DNA from: Candidatus Aenigmatarchaeota archaeon
Lineage (GTDB): Archaea > Aenigmatarchaeota > Aenigmatarchaeia > GW2011-AR5
Assembly (NCBI GenBank): GCA_016184005.1
Contig: JACPDL010000003.1
Span: forward strand, 444,974-508,973
Length of the DNA stretch: 64,000 bases
Direction of reading: 5' to 3'
The position numbers and the translations under genes were made by a program. Below, in pieces: positions 31,548 to 39,960 of this stretch. Position 1 is the stretch's first letter. The number at the start of each line of letters is the position of its first letter. A model generated the notes under the pieces. The model had not been told where the DNA came from. It worked only from the letters and a program-made list of their open reading frames with translations, and did no database searches.

Positions 31548-31877
31548 ATGATATCGGCTGAAGATTTTCACAAGGTTGAAATGCGAGTTGGAAGGATAGT
31601 TGACGTGCAGGATTATCCAGAGGCGAAAAAGCCTTCATACAAGCTTGCAATAGATTTCGGCTCTTTCGGGATAAAGAAGTCATCGGCGCAGCTTTGCAGC
31701 AACTACAGCAAGGAAGAACTGATTAACAGGCTTGTAGTTGCTGTGACAAATTTTCATCCCAAGCAGATAGGCAACTTCATGTCAGAAGTCCTTGTTCTTG
31801 GGCTGCCAGACGAGAAAGTCGAATGCGTCTTATTAAAACCGGAAAGAGAAGTTGAATTAGGCTCAAGGGTGTATTGA
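31548..31877 (+). CDS. CsaA-like tRNA-binding OB-fold protein
   Basis: A 109-residue stand-alone tRNA-binding domain related to CsaA and the MetRS C-terminal domain (EMAPII-type OB fold). Diagnostic segments are FHKVEMRVGRIVDVQDYPEAKKPSYKL-like, here seen as MRVGRIVDVQ and AKKPSYKLAIDFG, then NFHPKQIGNFMSEVLVLG. ATG 31548 follows a GGTGA site six bases upstream; reading further 5' would enter the tRNA-Pro gene. It directly abuts proS, suggesting a tRNA-delivery or chaperone role beside ProRS. Confidence 0.9.
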   Translation: MISAEDFHKVEMRVGRIVDVQDYPEAKKPSYKLAIDFGSFGIKKSSAQLCSNYSKEELINRLVVAVTNFHPKQIGNFMSEVLVLGLPDEKVECVLLKPEREVELGSRVY

Positions 31878-33326
31878 ATGGAATCTGAAGAGAAAACGAC
31901 GCTTGGCATAACGGTCAAGAAGAATGAGGATTTCAGCGAGTGGTACAACGAGGTTGTGCTTAAGGGAGGACTGGCTGATTTCGCAGATCTCAAGGGATTC
32001 ATGGTGATAAAGCCGCACGGCTATGCGATATGGGAAAAGATCCAGCAGCATTTTGATGCTGAAATAAAAAAGCTCGGTCACAAGAACGCATATTTTCCAG
32101 CTGTCATACCTGAAAAGTTCTTCGAGAAGGAAAAGGAGCACGTGGACGGCTTTTCGCCTGAGGTCTTCTGGATAACAGAAGCTGGAAAAGAGAAGTTAAA
32201 CGAAAAGTTAGCTTTGCGACCGACTTCTGAAACTATAATCTACGATTCATATTCCAGGTGGATCAGGTCGTGGCGCGATCTGCCTGTGCTGATAAACTGC
32301 TGGAACTCCGTGTTCCGCAGCGAAACAAAGATGACGAAACTGTTCCTGCGCACACGCGAATTCCTGTGGCAGGAAGGTCACACGTGCCATGCTACAAATG
32401 AAGAAGCGGACAAAGAAGTAATGGCCATTCTCAATATCTACAAAAAGCTGATGGAAGAGCTGCTGGCAATACCTGTCATAACAGGCAAAAAGACAGAATC
32501 CGAGAAATTCGCGGGCGCGTTGTACACAACAACGCTCGAGGCGTTAATGCCGGACGGACGTGCAATACAGATGGGAACCTCGCACAACCTCGGCCAGCAT
32601 TTTTCCAAAGCATTCGGGATAAAGTTTTCAGACAAAGACAGGCAGGAAAAATATGTCTGGCAAACCTCATGGGGCATTTCAACAAGACTGATAGGTGCTG
32701 TTGTAATGGCGCATGGGGACGACAAGGGCCTTGTGCTGCCGCCAAGCATTGCGCCTGTGCAGGCTGTGATAATTCCCATAGTCTTCGAGAAGAGCAAGAA
32801 AGCAGTGATCAACAAATCCGAGGAAGTCAGGGACTTGCTTTCAACCCAGTTCAGCGTGGAGCTGGATGACCGCGAAGGCTATTCGGCGGGCTTCAAGTTC
32901 AACGAATGGGAGCTGAAAGGCGTGCCAATAAGGATAGAGATAGGGCCAAAAGACGTGGAGAAGAACCAGGCTGTTCTTGTCAGGCGCGACACAGGAGAAA
33001 AGGAAATTGTCAAGCTGCCTGAGATTGGAAAAAAAGTGAAGCAGACGCTAGAAATGGTGCAGAAAAATCTCTTTGAAAAGTCAAAGAAACTCCTGAAAGA
33101 AAATACTCATGAAGCTTCTGATCTCAAGCAGTTCAAAAAGCTGATTGAAAACCGCGGAATGATAATCGCAAACTGGTGCGGCGATGCAAAATGCGAGGAA
33201 CAAGTAAAGACTGATACAGGCGCCACAATAAGATGCATGCCTTTCGAAAAAATAGACAAGAAGGGCAAATGCATCGCCTGCGGAAAAGACGGCCACTTGC
33301 GCGCTTATTTCGCGAGGGCTTATTAA
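31878..33326 (+). CDS. proS: Prolyl-tRNA synthetase, archaeal/eukaryotic type
   Basis: Charges tRNA-Pro. The 482 residues show class II motifs in ALRPTSETIIYDSYSRW (motif 1/2 region) and TKLFLRTREFLWQEGHT. The C-terminal zinc domain has CGDAKC, RCMP and CIACG, and the protein ends in the conserved Tyr of this type (FARAY). It follows tRNA-Pro and the CsaA-like gene with no gap, a compact proline-charging unit. Confidence 0.97.
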   Translation: MESEEKTTLGITVKKNEDFSEWYNEVVLKGGLADFADLKGFMVIKPHGYAIWEKIQQHFDAEIKKLGHKNAYFPAVIPEKFFEKEKEHVDGFSPEVFWITEAGKEKLNEKLALRPTSETIIYDSYSRWIRSWRDLPVLINCWNSVFRSETKMTKLFLRTREFLWQEGHTCHATNEEADKEVMAILNIYKKLMEELLAIPVITGKKTESEKFAGALYTTTLEALMPDGRAIQMGTSHNLGQHFSKAFGIKFSDKDRQEKYVWQTSWGISTRLIGAVVMAHGDDKGLVLPPSIAPVQAVIIPIVFEKSKKAVINKSEEVRDLLSTQFSVELDDREGYSAGFKFNEWELKGVPIRIEIGPKDVEKNQAVLVRRDTGEKEIVKLPEIGKKVKQTLEMVQKNLFEKSKKLLKENTHEASDLKQFKKLIENRGMIIANWCGDAKCEEQVKTDTGATIRCMPFEKIDKKGKCIACGKDGHLRAYFARAY

Positions 33327-33339
33327 CAAAAAGAAAAGT

Positions 33340-33609
33340 TTAAATCGTCCTGTCGGCTTTGATTTTTTCGTTCATTACTTCGAGAAGCGAGACGATATTC
33401 CATATTTGCGTTCGTGTGTAGACAGGCACGTTCGGGTCAGCTGAGACTTCGTCAAGTATGGATATCACTGAATTTATCCTGATGGGCATTTCCTGTTTCT
33501 GGTCGTTCAGGTGGGCTTTGGCTTCCATGACCAGCGTCCTTATGTTCCTCGGCACGCTCCTGTCAGTGTTTATTTCGTCGAGCAAGCCGCTTATTCCTTC
33601 TATGTCCAT
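33340..33609 (-). CDS. UPF0147 family protein
   Basis: An 89-residue helical protein of the archaeal UPF0147 family. The duplicated pattern is visible: ISGLLDEINTDRSVPRNIR in the first half and ISILDEVSADPNVPVYTR in the second. Function unknown. It lies four bases after the prefoldin gene on the same strand, in the transcript that begins with eL43. Confidence 0.9.
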   Translation of the reverse strand: MDIEGISGLLDEINTDRSVPRNIRTLVMEAKAHLNDQKQEMPIRINSVISILDEVSADPNVPVYTRTQIWNIVSLLEVMNEKIKADRTI

Positions 33610-33613
33610 GGTT

Positions 33614-33952
33614 TCACCCGCCAGAGCCGCCCTGAGTCAGGGACTGAAATCTTTCCTGCATAGATTTTATCTTCTGCTTTATCCTGATTTCCTGTTTTTC
33701 AAGAGCCTTTACCTTGAGTTCTGTTTCCTCCCGGCCTTCCTCAAGATCTTTTTTTATTGCCTCTTTTGAGGTCTTCACAAGTATCGGCCCGATGCTCTTG
33801 AATATTTCCTCGCCGCCTGATTTTTCTATCTCTTCAAGCGCCTTTTCCATTTCCTTGTCCTGAATCATTAGCGACTGCTTTTGCATCATGACTGTCTGAA
33901 GCTGCTGGTTGTGCAGCTGCAGTTCGTTAAGGGCATCTTCTAATTCGGACAT
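33614..33952 (-). CDS. pfdB: Prefoldin subunit beta
   Basis: Beta subunit of the hexameric prefoldin chaperone, which holds unfolded proteins and hands them to the thermosome. The 112 residues form two long coiled-coil helices (LNELQLHNQQLQTVMMQKQS and the C-terminal KALEKQEIRIKQKIKSMQER) around a short hairpin containing EEIFKSIGPILVK, the beta-class signature. It lies four bases downstream of rpo12. Confidence 0.95.
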   Translation of the reverse strand: MSELEDALNELQLHNQQLQTVMMQKQSLMIQDKEMEKALEEIEKSGGEEIFKSIGPILVKTSKEAIKKDLEEGREETELKVKALEKQEIRIKQKIKSMQERFQSLTQGGSGG

Positions 33953-33956
33953 TTAT

Positions 33957-34082
33957 TCACCTGGCCTTTACGCGTTTCCTGAAAACAGGCCGTTTCTTTG
34001 ATATTATGCGGAAACCGCAGAATGGGCAGCGAACGCGGTCTTCCATCATAAACTCCTGCCGGCATTTCAAACATATATACAT
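33957..34082 (-). CDS. rpo12: DNA-directed RNA polymerase subunit Rpo12 (P)
   Basis: Smallest zinc-binding subunit of archaeal RNA polymerase, 41 residues. It begins MYICLKCRQEF and continues VRCPFCGFRIISKKRP, giving two CXXC zinc pairs, and ends in the basic tail usual for Rpo12/RPABC4. The GGTGA site lies four bases before the ATG. It sits between eL43 and prefoldin beta, a common archaeal arrangement. Confidence 0.95.
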   Translation of the reverse strand: MYICLKCRQEFMMEDRVRCPFCGFRIISKKRPVFRKRVKAR

Positions 34083-34103
34083 TTTATCACCGCTAACCTA
34101 GAT

Positions 34104-34295
34104 CTAAGACCTGAATTCGTATGCGCCTGAAGCAAACTTGCGGCCGCATTTTTTGCACAGCCAGACGCCTACTGCAGTTCGTCTGACAGACTTGCGCGAG
34201 CACGAAGGGCACATGTAGCTCTTTGATGTTTTTGACTTGACAAGTGCTACAGTTTCCCTTAGGCGCTTACCGTATCCGACGACCACAAAAACCAC
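34104..34295 (-). CDS. rpl37ae: Ribosomal protein eL43 (L37Ae)
   Basis: Zinc-ribbon protein of the large ribosomal subunit, 63 residues. The ribbon has YMCPSC and LCKKCGRKFASGAYEF, the family C-terminal signature. The N-terminus is shorter than usual (about 20 residues before the basic stretch). The paired-hairpin repeat lies 29 bases upstream. It heads the transcript with rpo12, pfdB and UPF0147. Confidence 0.93.
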   Translation of the reverse strand: MVFVVVGYGKRLRETVALVKSKTSKSYMCPSCSRKSVRRTAVGVWLCKKCGRKFASGAYEFRS

Positions 34296-34323
34296 TCCAA
34301 AATCTAATTATTCAAAATTCTCA

Positions 34324-34338
34324 AGAAGCTTCGCTTCT
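34324..34338. repeat. Stem-loop repeat, short copy 2 of the paired-hairpin family
   Basis: AGAAGC-TTC-GCTTCT, followed by CCCAAGATCAAC. The string GCTTCTCCCAAGAT is shared exactly with the copy at 17673-17686, and AAGATCAAC is shared with the copy at 58698-58750. It has only one of the two hairpins. It lies just upstream of the eL43 start on the minus strand. Confidence 0.55.
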
Positions 34339-34400
34339 CCCAAGATCAACTAAAGTAATTTTTTGATAAAGTATTTAAAAGCTAGAAAGATAACCATTCG

Positions 34401-34637
34401 ATGCCAGGCAGATACAGTGTAGAACAGGCTGCTTTCTTGGCAGAAAAATTGCTTGATGTAGTAGGCGAAGTAGAATACCCATTGAGACCTATTGAGATAA
34501 AACTTAGATTGGCTAAAAGCCGTCATTCCTTCGAAGGCGATAAAATTCCTTTAGAAGATGTCAGCGATTATGTTGATGATATGATAAGGTTAAAGGTATT
34601 AACAACACAAGTCGGATTGACTTATACAGTTGATTAA
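34401..34637 (+). CDS. Small protein of unknown function, possibly winged-helix
   Basis: A 78-residue charged protein with helices (VEQAAFLAEKLLDVVGEVEY, VSDYVDDMIRLKVL) and a short C-terminal strand (GLTYTV). The order helix-helix-helix-strand is compatible with a small winged helix, but no family is recognised. AT-rich codons. Its stop overlaps the convergent fttA end by four bases. Confidence 0.55.
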   Translation: MPGRYSVEQAAFLAEKLLDVVGEVEYPLRPIEIKLRLAKSRHSFEGDKIPLEDVSDYVDDMIRLKVLTTQVGLTYTVD

Positions 34638-36493
34638 CGCAATCTTATCGTTTCCAGGTTCTTGGGCGCAGAGCTCTCGATGCCGAAGGCCTTGTGGATG
34701 TTTCTCGCAAGCTCCATGCAGTTTAAATTGTCTCCATGGTTTACAATGACTTTCTTTGGCTTGCTTCGCAAATGCTGCACAAAAGACATCAGCTGACGGA
34801 AGTCGCTGTGCCCCGATAAGCCTTCAACGGTTGCTATTTCCATCTTAAGCTCGAGCATCTTTCCGTTCTCGAGCTGTATATTCTTCCAGCCCTTTTGTAT
34901 TCTCCTGCCCATTGTGCCTTCTGCCTGGTAACCGACAAAAAGAAGCATGTTCTTGGGATCACCGCAGAACTGCTGCAGGTATTCAAGAGCAGGACCTCCC
35001 ATCAGCATGCCTGAAGTGGCCAGAACAACGCACGGCTCACTGCTGCTGACAACCGCTTCTCTTTCTTTCTGGGATCCTATTCCCTTCAGCCGCGGGTCTA
35101 TGAAGGGGTTTTTTCCTTTATGCAGTATCAGGCTCTGCATGTTTTTCGACATGAATTCAGGGTATGCAGTATGTATTGCAGTCGAGTCCCAAAGCATGCC
35201 ATCGAGATATATTGTGCAGTCAAGGTTGCTTTCAACAAGCATCGCTATGACATCCTGTGCGCGGCCTACGGCAAACGTAGGGATGAGTGCCTTGCCGCCC
35301 CTTTCAACCGTGCGTCTTACAATTTCTACCAGCTTATGCTCTCCGTCGCTGTGCGGCGGAAGCAGGGCCTGGGGGTTTCCATAAGTAGATTCGATTATAA
35401 GCGCTTCAACGCGGGCGTAGTCTGTCGATGTCCTGTCGAACATTAATGTGTTTTCGTATTTTATATCGCCCGTGTAAAGGACATTGAATAAGCCTTCACC
35501 TATGTGAACGTGGCATGTTGAAGATCCCAGTATATGGCCTGCGTTGCTGAGAGTAAGACGCATGTCAGGAGTAATGTCTGTCACCTCGCCGTATTCCAGA
35601 GGTATGGTATGTCTTATCATTTCTTCTATGCCCTTTGAGGTGTAGGGCGGCTTCTTGTTTTCGCGCTGGCAAATCTGTATATAATCCAGCTGCAGCAACG
35701 CTGACAAATCCCGTGTTGGCGCGGTTGCGTACAACGGGCCCTTGTAGCCATACTCCCACAGGAACGGGAGCATCCCGCTGTGGTCCAGGTGGGCATGAGA
35801 ACAGATAACTGCATCCAGGTCTTGAATATTGAATTCAGGTATTTCAAGATACGGAAAAGGCTTGACTGTCGAGGAAACTGATATGCCGCAGTCAAGAAGG
35901 ACCTTGCTTTCAGGGGTCTGCAACAAGACGCACGAGCGCCCGACTTCACGAAATGCTCCGAGGCAGGTAACCCTTATCCAGTCCGTCTCTTTGCCTGTTG
36001 AGTAGATTTTAGATCCAAGGTTATTCAGGAATTTTTTCCTGTATCCCGCTTCCCTGTGCAGCATTCTCCTGACAGACTTGATTATTTCCGAATCTATGAC
36101 AGGCGCGCGCTTGATGTCAGGGGTCCAGAATGTCTTGTCCTTTATCGCTATCAGCGTCTCGCCGCTTTTGCCTATGACAAGCCCCGGCTTCTCTGCATGT
36201 ATAACGACCTTTGCGAATTCAGGCTCGAAATAAATGTCCTTGATGCCTGCCTCAGGCGGCACAACTTTCCTTATGAATTCGGCTGTTTTTTCCTCGTCCA
36301 AGACAATGCCGGGGTCCGCCCGCACTTCTATCCTTTTCTTCACGGTGCCGACAATCTTCTTTATCAGATCAAGCGAGGACTTCAAAAACTCCTTGCTTTT
36401 AGTATAAAGAATTATTTCGCTGCCTTCGTAGCTGATGTCAGAAATCATAGCGTTCTTCGGCAGCTGTGATTTTATTTCTTCTAGAACTGTCAT
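34634..36493 (-). CDS. fttA: Transcription termination factor FttA (aCPSF1), KH/beta-CASP ribonuclease
   Basis: Archaeal CPSF73 homologue that cleaves nascent RNA and terminates transcription. The 619 residues start with two KH-like domains (about 1-175, with VIGKSGETLIAIK), then a metallo-beta-lactamase domain with metal ligands in SHAHLDHSGML, and a beta-CASP domain (FAVGRAQDVIAMLVE). The C-terminus has LSGHSDF and VNHGD. ATG 36493 gives the usual family start. Length is typical. Confidence 0.97.
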   Translation of the reverse strand: MTVLEEIKSQLPKNAMISDISYEGSEIILYTKSKEFLKSSLDLIKKIVGTVKKRIEVRADPGIVLDEEKTAEFIRKVVPPEAGIKDIYFEPEFAKVVIHAEKPGLVIGKSGETLIAIKDKTFWTPDIKRAPVIDSEIIKSVRRMLHREAGYRKKFLNNLGSKIYSTGKETDWIRVTCLGAFREVGRSCVLLQTPESKVLLDCGISVSSTVKPFPYLEIPEFNIQDLDAVICSHAHLDHSGMLPFLWEYGYKGPLYATAPTRDLSALLQLDYIQICQRENKKPPYTSKGIEEMIRHTIPLEYGEVTDITPDMRLTLSNAGHILGSSTCHVHIGEGLFNVLYTGDIKYENTLMFDRTSTDYARVEALIIESTYGNPQALLPPHSDGEHKLVEIVRRTVERGGKALIPTFAVGRAQDVIAMLVESNLDCTIYLDGMLWDSTAIHTAYPEFMSKNMQSLILHKGKNPFIDPRLKGIGSQKEREAVVSSSEPCVVLATSGMLMGGPALEYLQQFCGDPKNMLLFVGYQAEGTMGRRIQKGWKNIQLENGKMLELKMEIATVEGLSGHSDFRQLMSFVQHLRSKPKKVIVNHGDNLNCMELARNIHKAFGIESSAPKNLETIRLR

Positions 36494-36613
36494 ACGAATC
36501 AAACTGTTATGCTATCTAAATCTTGTCGTTTGAAAAATTGGTTTTCATATTACCATCACAAGCAGCAAAACAAACAGAAATTTTTCAGCTATAAGGAATA
36601 TTTTTAATAGGCT

Positions 36614-37240
36614 TCACTTCGCGATTTCTTTTATCTTTTCCTTGTCAACGAGTCTGAGCCCGTCCTTGTCAATAACTATAACATTGATATCGCGGCCGCC
36701 CGAAAACACGTCTCTTTCGCGCGCTGATCTTATTGCACGCACAGCGATGCGGATTCCCTCTTCTCTTGGAATCCCTTCCTTGTACTCATTTTCCATCACG
36801 CCGTATGCCATCGGCGATCCAGAGCCTGTTGATATGAACTTGTCGTCCTCCATGCCGCCGACAGGATCAATGCTGTAGATGTGGAAGCCGTCCTTGTCGA
36901 CGCCGCCGACGATCGGCATAACCATGTAAGGATACCACCTGCTTCCTATGAGTATATTTGACAGCAGTGTTGTCGCAGCCTTCACAGTTATATCCGCATG
37001 CCTTGTGAGCTTGTAGATGTTTATCTCGGCTTTCAGGATCCTGATAAGTGCCTGTGCGTCGCCCACTCCGCCAGATATAGTCATTGCTATCTTATCGTCT
37101 ATCTGGTATATCTTCTGCGCCGTCTTGCTGGAAATAAGCCAGCCCATTGTTGACTTTGATTCAGCAGCGAGTATGACGCAGTCTTTGCATACCATGCCGA
37201 CGGTTGTTGTTCCTGTTTTTAACTTTTTTTGTTGTAGCAT
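36614..37240 (-). CDS. psmB: Proteasome subunit beta
   Basis: Catalytic subunit of the 20S proteasome. Of 208 residues, a nine- to ten-residue propeptide ends in KTG and exposes the Thr of TTTVGMVCKD as nucleophile; the catalytic Lys lies in the ESKSTMGWLIS region. ISGGVGDAQ and TGSGSPMAYG are family segments. The propeptide is short, as in other archaea. No alpha subunit gene is in the window. Confidence 0.96.
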   Translation of the reverse strand: MLQQKKLKTGTTTVGMVCKDCVILAAESKSTMGWLISSKTAQKIYQIDDKIAMTISGGVGDAQALIRILKAEINIYKLTRHADITVKAATTLLSNILIGSRWYPYMVMPIVGGVDKDGFHIYSIDPVGGMEDDKFISTGSGSPMAYGVMENEYKEGIPREEGIRIAVRAIRSARERDVFSGGRDINVIVIDKDGLRLVDKEKIKEIAK

Positions 37241-37346
37241 TTGAATCACTTCAGAAAAGTTAGAAAATGAATCTAAATCTTATTTTTAGTATCATCTATT
37301 TAAGGTTGATGCAGGCCGAAAAATGAAATCTGATGGTTCTATTGCT

Positions 37347-37733
37347 TTACAAGAATCGCCTGATTGTTTTGTAATCCTGTCTGGAAAAGGTGGCTGTTTT
37401 TCTGAAGCCCTTTATTAAGGGCCCTGATTTCCTCCTAAGCCGCAATCCGCCAGTTAATGTCCTTCTTGCTTCGGTCTGCCTGTTTAGTTCATGATATGGC
37501 CACGGAAATCTGGAATCTTCTAATTTCTTCAGATCCTTGAGGAAGAGAACGTAAGGAAACGTATCTAACGGCTCTGTGAATTCATTCCGCACAACCACTG
37601 CCTTTTCACCCTTACCGTAATAAAGTTTGCTGCCTTCATGCATCTCTTCTTTATCTTTTCCATAGCCAACTAAAAACCCTTCCTTGAACGGTGTATATGC
37701 AAAATCCGCAGGTTTTACTGCAGCAGAATTCAT
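37347..37733 (-). CDS. Protein of unknown function (128 residues)
   Basis: A basic, partly beta-rich protein (EGFLVGYGKDKEEM, FPYVLFLKDLKKLEDSRFPW) with an Arg-rich C-terminal half (RRTLTGGLRLRRKSGP). No domain recognised. The basic tail could bind nucleic acid, which is only a suggestion. It lies between psmB and a small Cys-rich gene on the same strand. Confidence 0.55.
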   Translation of the reverse strand: MNSAAVKPADFAYTPFKEGFLVGYGKDKEEMHEGSKLYYGKGEKAVVVRNEFTEPLDTFPYVLFLKDLKKLEDSRFPWPYHELNRQTEARRTLTGGLRLRRKSGPLIKGFRKTATFSRQDYKTIRRFL

Positions 37734-37770
37734 GTTTGTTATATTTAATCAAAATTATTTAACTGTTTAG

Positions 37771-37962
37771 TCATCTTTCGCCTTTGTCGTCCGCTTTCTT
37801 CTTGTGGCCGCAAATGTGATGGAACTTCTGGTCGTAGCAGTCCAGGTTCGCGAAGCCTCCCGCAAGGCAGTGCATGTTGCTGGACATGTAAGGGCACTTC
37901 TTCCACTTGGTCTTTTCAGGCGTATTGTCGAGAATACCCGTATTAACAACATCCTCTTGCAT
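37771..37962 (-). CDS. Small Cys/His-rich protein, probable zinc binder
   Basis: A 63-residue protein with Cys and His spread through KKCPYMSSNMHCLAGG, LDCYDQKFHHICGHKKK. Four Cys and three His could bind one zinc or an iron-sulfur centre. The basic C-terminus is Lys-rich. No family recognised. A second reading frame across the same bases is Arg/Thr-rich and lacks such a pattern, so this frame is preferred. Confidence 0.55.
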   Translation of the reverse strand: MQEDVVNTGILDNTPEKTKWKKCPYMSSNMHCLAGGFANLDCYDQKFHHICGHKKKADDKGER

Positions 37963-38135
37963 AATTATACTAGGCAGTGGTCCTCTATATAAAAATACGG
38001 TAATCCAGCATGTGTCAAGAATTTACTGTGATTTCGCGGGAGCACTAATGCATTACGCGGTTTCGTGGGGCTTATAAACAGAAGTTGCGCCGAAATTTTA
38101 AATACGGCAGGCAACAAGTAATAGAAGGTGTTTTG

Positions 38136-38480
38136 ATGGCAATAAAGAGATTTTTTGACAGGCTGAAAACTGAGGAAGAAGAGTACGTGGAAATTGGTAA
38201 CGAGCAGGATGAAGTATCGCCAACGATGCTCATCGAAGTCGAGAAAATAGGTGATTTTGCGGATTCTGACAGGATACAGAAGAAAGTCCGTGACGGAAGG
38301 GTGCTTCTTGTAAAGATTAAAGAGCTCAAAGAGAAAGATATGACAGAGCTCAAGCGCGCCATAGAGAAGATCAAGAAAACCTGCACGGCGATAAACGGCG
38401 ATATTGCCGGCATAGGGGACGACTGGATCGTTGTCACCCCGTCTGTTGCGCGCGTTCACAGGGAAAGCGCCCTAGATTAA
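38136..38480 (+). CDS. sepF: Archaeal SepF cell-division protein
   Basis: Membrane anchor for FtsZ rings in archaea. The 114 residues start with an amphipathic helix (MAIKRFFDRLKTEEEE) that binds membrane, and the core has VEKIGDFADSDRIQKKVRDGR and the C-terminal IAGIGDDWIVVTPS, matching the SepF/DUF552 fold. An AGGTG site precedes ATG 38136. A single-helix microprotein gene with a strong ribosome-binding site follows 20 bases downstream. Confidence 0.93.
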   Translation: MAIKRFFDRLKTEEEEYVEIGNEQDEVSPTMLIEVEKIGDFADSDRIQKKVRDGRVLLVKIKELKEKDMTELKRAIEKIKKTCTAINGDIAGIGDDWIVVTPSVARVHRESALD

Positions 38481-38500
38481 GAGGAGGAATCCGGTTGAAA

Positions 38501-38578
38501 ATGAACAAATGGCTGATTGCAGGCGTGGCAGTTGTTGTCGTGCTCATAGCGGCTTACATGCTGTGGCCAAAGGCATGA
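38501..38578 (+). CDS. 25-residue single-helix membrane microprotein downstream of sepF
   Basis: The product is one hydrophobic helix with short charged ends (NKWLIAGVAVVVVLIAAYML, then WPKA). A strong site GAGGAGG lies 12 to 18 bases before the ATG; an in-frame TTG at 38495 has better spacing and would add two residues. The stop is adjacent to the convergent cca stop. The ribosome-binding site and coupling to sepF are the evidence; its role is unknown, possibly linked to division at the membrane. Confidence 0.55.
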   Translation: MNKWLIAGVAVVVVLIAAYMLWPKA

Positions 38579-39931
38579 TTAGACGCGCAGCGAAGAAAAG
38601 TATTTTTCTCGCAAGAACGCAGAAATTGCTTTTTTAGTTTTTGCTAATTTCCAGACATCTTTTACTATAACAGACTTTTTCATAGGTTTTGCTATGTTGT
38701 CAGGTATGCCTATTGCTATGAGATCCTGATGAAGCAGGGCTTTCAGCAGGTTTTCAGGTGTTGTAGATTCCCTTTTCTTTTCTATTACCCACCTGTCATC
38801 TTCTATGTAAGGGCCGTAGTCAGGAGACTTGTATTTTTCCAGGAACTCTTGGGTATGCGTGTGAGAGGATAGTGGCGGGCCGACCATCTTCTTTATGTTG
38901 GGCAAGCTGGCTGTTTCTATCTCGAAAATCAGGAATATCCCGTTTTCATTGATAGTTTCGTAGCATCGCATAACGGAGAAGCCGTTTTGCATGAAGATTG
39001 TTTCCAGGCGCCTCAGGGTTTTCCTAAGCTGCGGATAAAGCACGTCGTCTATTATATCCGGTTTTTTCAATGAAAGAGCGATGAAAATCGTGCCGCGCTT
39101 CTGGAGCAGCTTTATTTCCGGCGCCGAAAGCCTGTCCGGTTCCTGCTTGTAAAAATATTTTTTGTCGGATTGCCTGATGAAACTGCGGGCAGAGGCGATG
39201 AACTTGACAAGATTCTCCCCGCTCACATTTGCAGCTGCGTTTCTGCTGGGGTCTGTAGGATCTATGATAATCAGGGGCTGCTTGAAGTTTCCTTTTACTG
39301 CACCGAAAGACACTATCTGGGGGGTTCTCCAGTTTGCAGCTGATGCAAGCACTGATTCAAAGCTGCCGTATTTCATCACAAGAAGTTCGCATATGTAGCC
39401 CGAGAAGCCAAGGTGCCGGGCATCGCTGCCGTAAACCGAGATGCCTTTGCAGAACTGCTTTAACAGCCTGACTTCATCCTGCTGCCCGTCCTTGAGGGTT
39501 TTCAGCACGTATTCGAGATGCAGCGGCGACCTGTCGACTGCAGACTTGATGCTTTCGCCGTTTGCAATCCTGTAGCACGGCACGATATCAACGTCAAAAC
39601 CGCCGATGAATGCATGAACATAGGGATGCTCGGCATATTTTATCCGCCATTTGCCGCGCATTTCTGAAGCTATCTTCTTTCCCAGTTCAAGCCCGCGCTT
39701 TTCCAGCTCTTCGCGCGGTGCCTCCGGCGGGAACATGATAAACAAATCAACGTCATGGTCGCCGCGGAGCCACGTGAATTTCCCAAGTGACCCGACGAGG
39801 ACGCAATCCATCCCGCTTATGGATCTTGAAACCAGCAGCAGCTTATTGGCAAATTTTTTTACCCGCTCCTCTTCCTCTTTCCCGGGCTTTATGTTCTTCA
39901 GCACATCTGCCTTCACAGAGTCTATGCGCAT
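38579..39931 (-). CDS. cca: CCA-adding tRNA nucleotidyltransferase, class I
   Basis: Adds or repairs the CCA end of tRNAs. The 450 residues contain the class I catalytic core: VLVGSLGKFTWLRGDHDVDLFI (as GSLGKFTWL and HDVDLF, the two Asp for metal) and the third carboxylate in GFDVDIVPCYR. The head, neck, body and tail layout and length are typical of archaeal enzymes. None of the three tRNA genes in this window encodes CCA, so the enzyme is needed for all of them. Confidence 0.96.
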   Translation of the reverse strand: MRIDSVKADVLKNIKPGKEEEERVKKFANKLLLVSRSISGMDCVLVGSLGKFTWLRGDHDVDLFIMFPPEAPREELEKRGLELGKKIASEMRGKWRIKYAEHPYVHAFIGGFDVDIVPCYRIANGESIKSAVDRSPLHLEYVLKTLKDGQQDEVRLLKQFCKGISVYGSDARHLGFSGYICELLVMKYGSFESVLASAANWRTPQIVSFGAVKGNFKQPLIIIDPTDPSRNAAANVSGENLVKFIASARSFIRQSDKKYFYKQEPDRLSAPEIKLLQKRGTIFIALSLKKPDIIDDVLYPQLRKTLRRLETIFMQNGFSVMRCYETINENGIFLIFEIETASLPNIKKMVGPPLSSHTHTQEFLEKYKSPDYGPYIEDDRWVIEKKRESTTPENLLKALLHQDLIAIGIPDNIAKPMKKSVIVKDVWKLAKTKKAISAFLREKYFSSLRV

Positions 39932-39960
39932 AACATAAATTGTGCGAAGGTGTTTATAAA

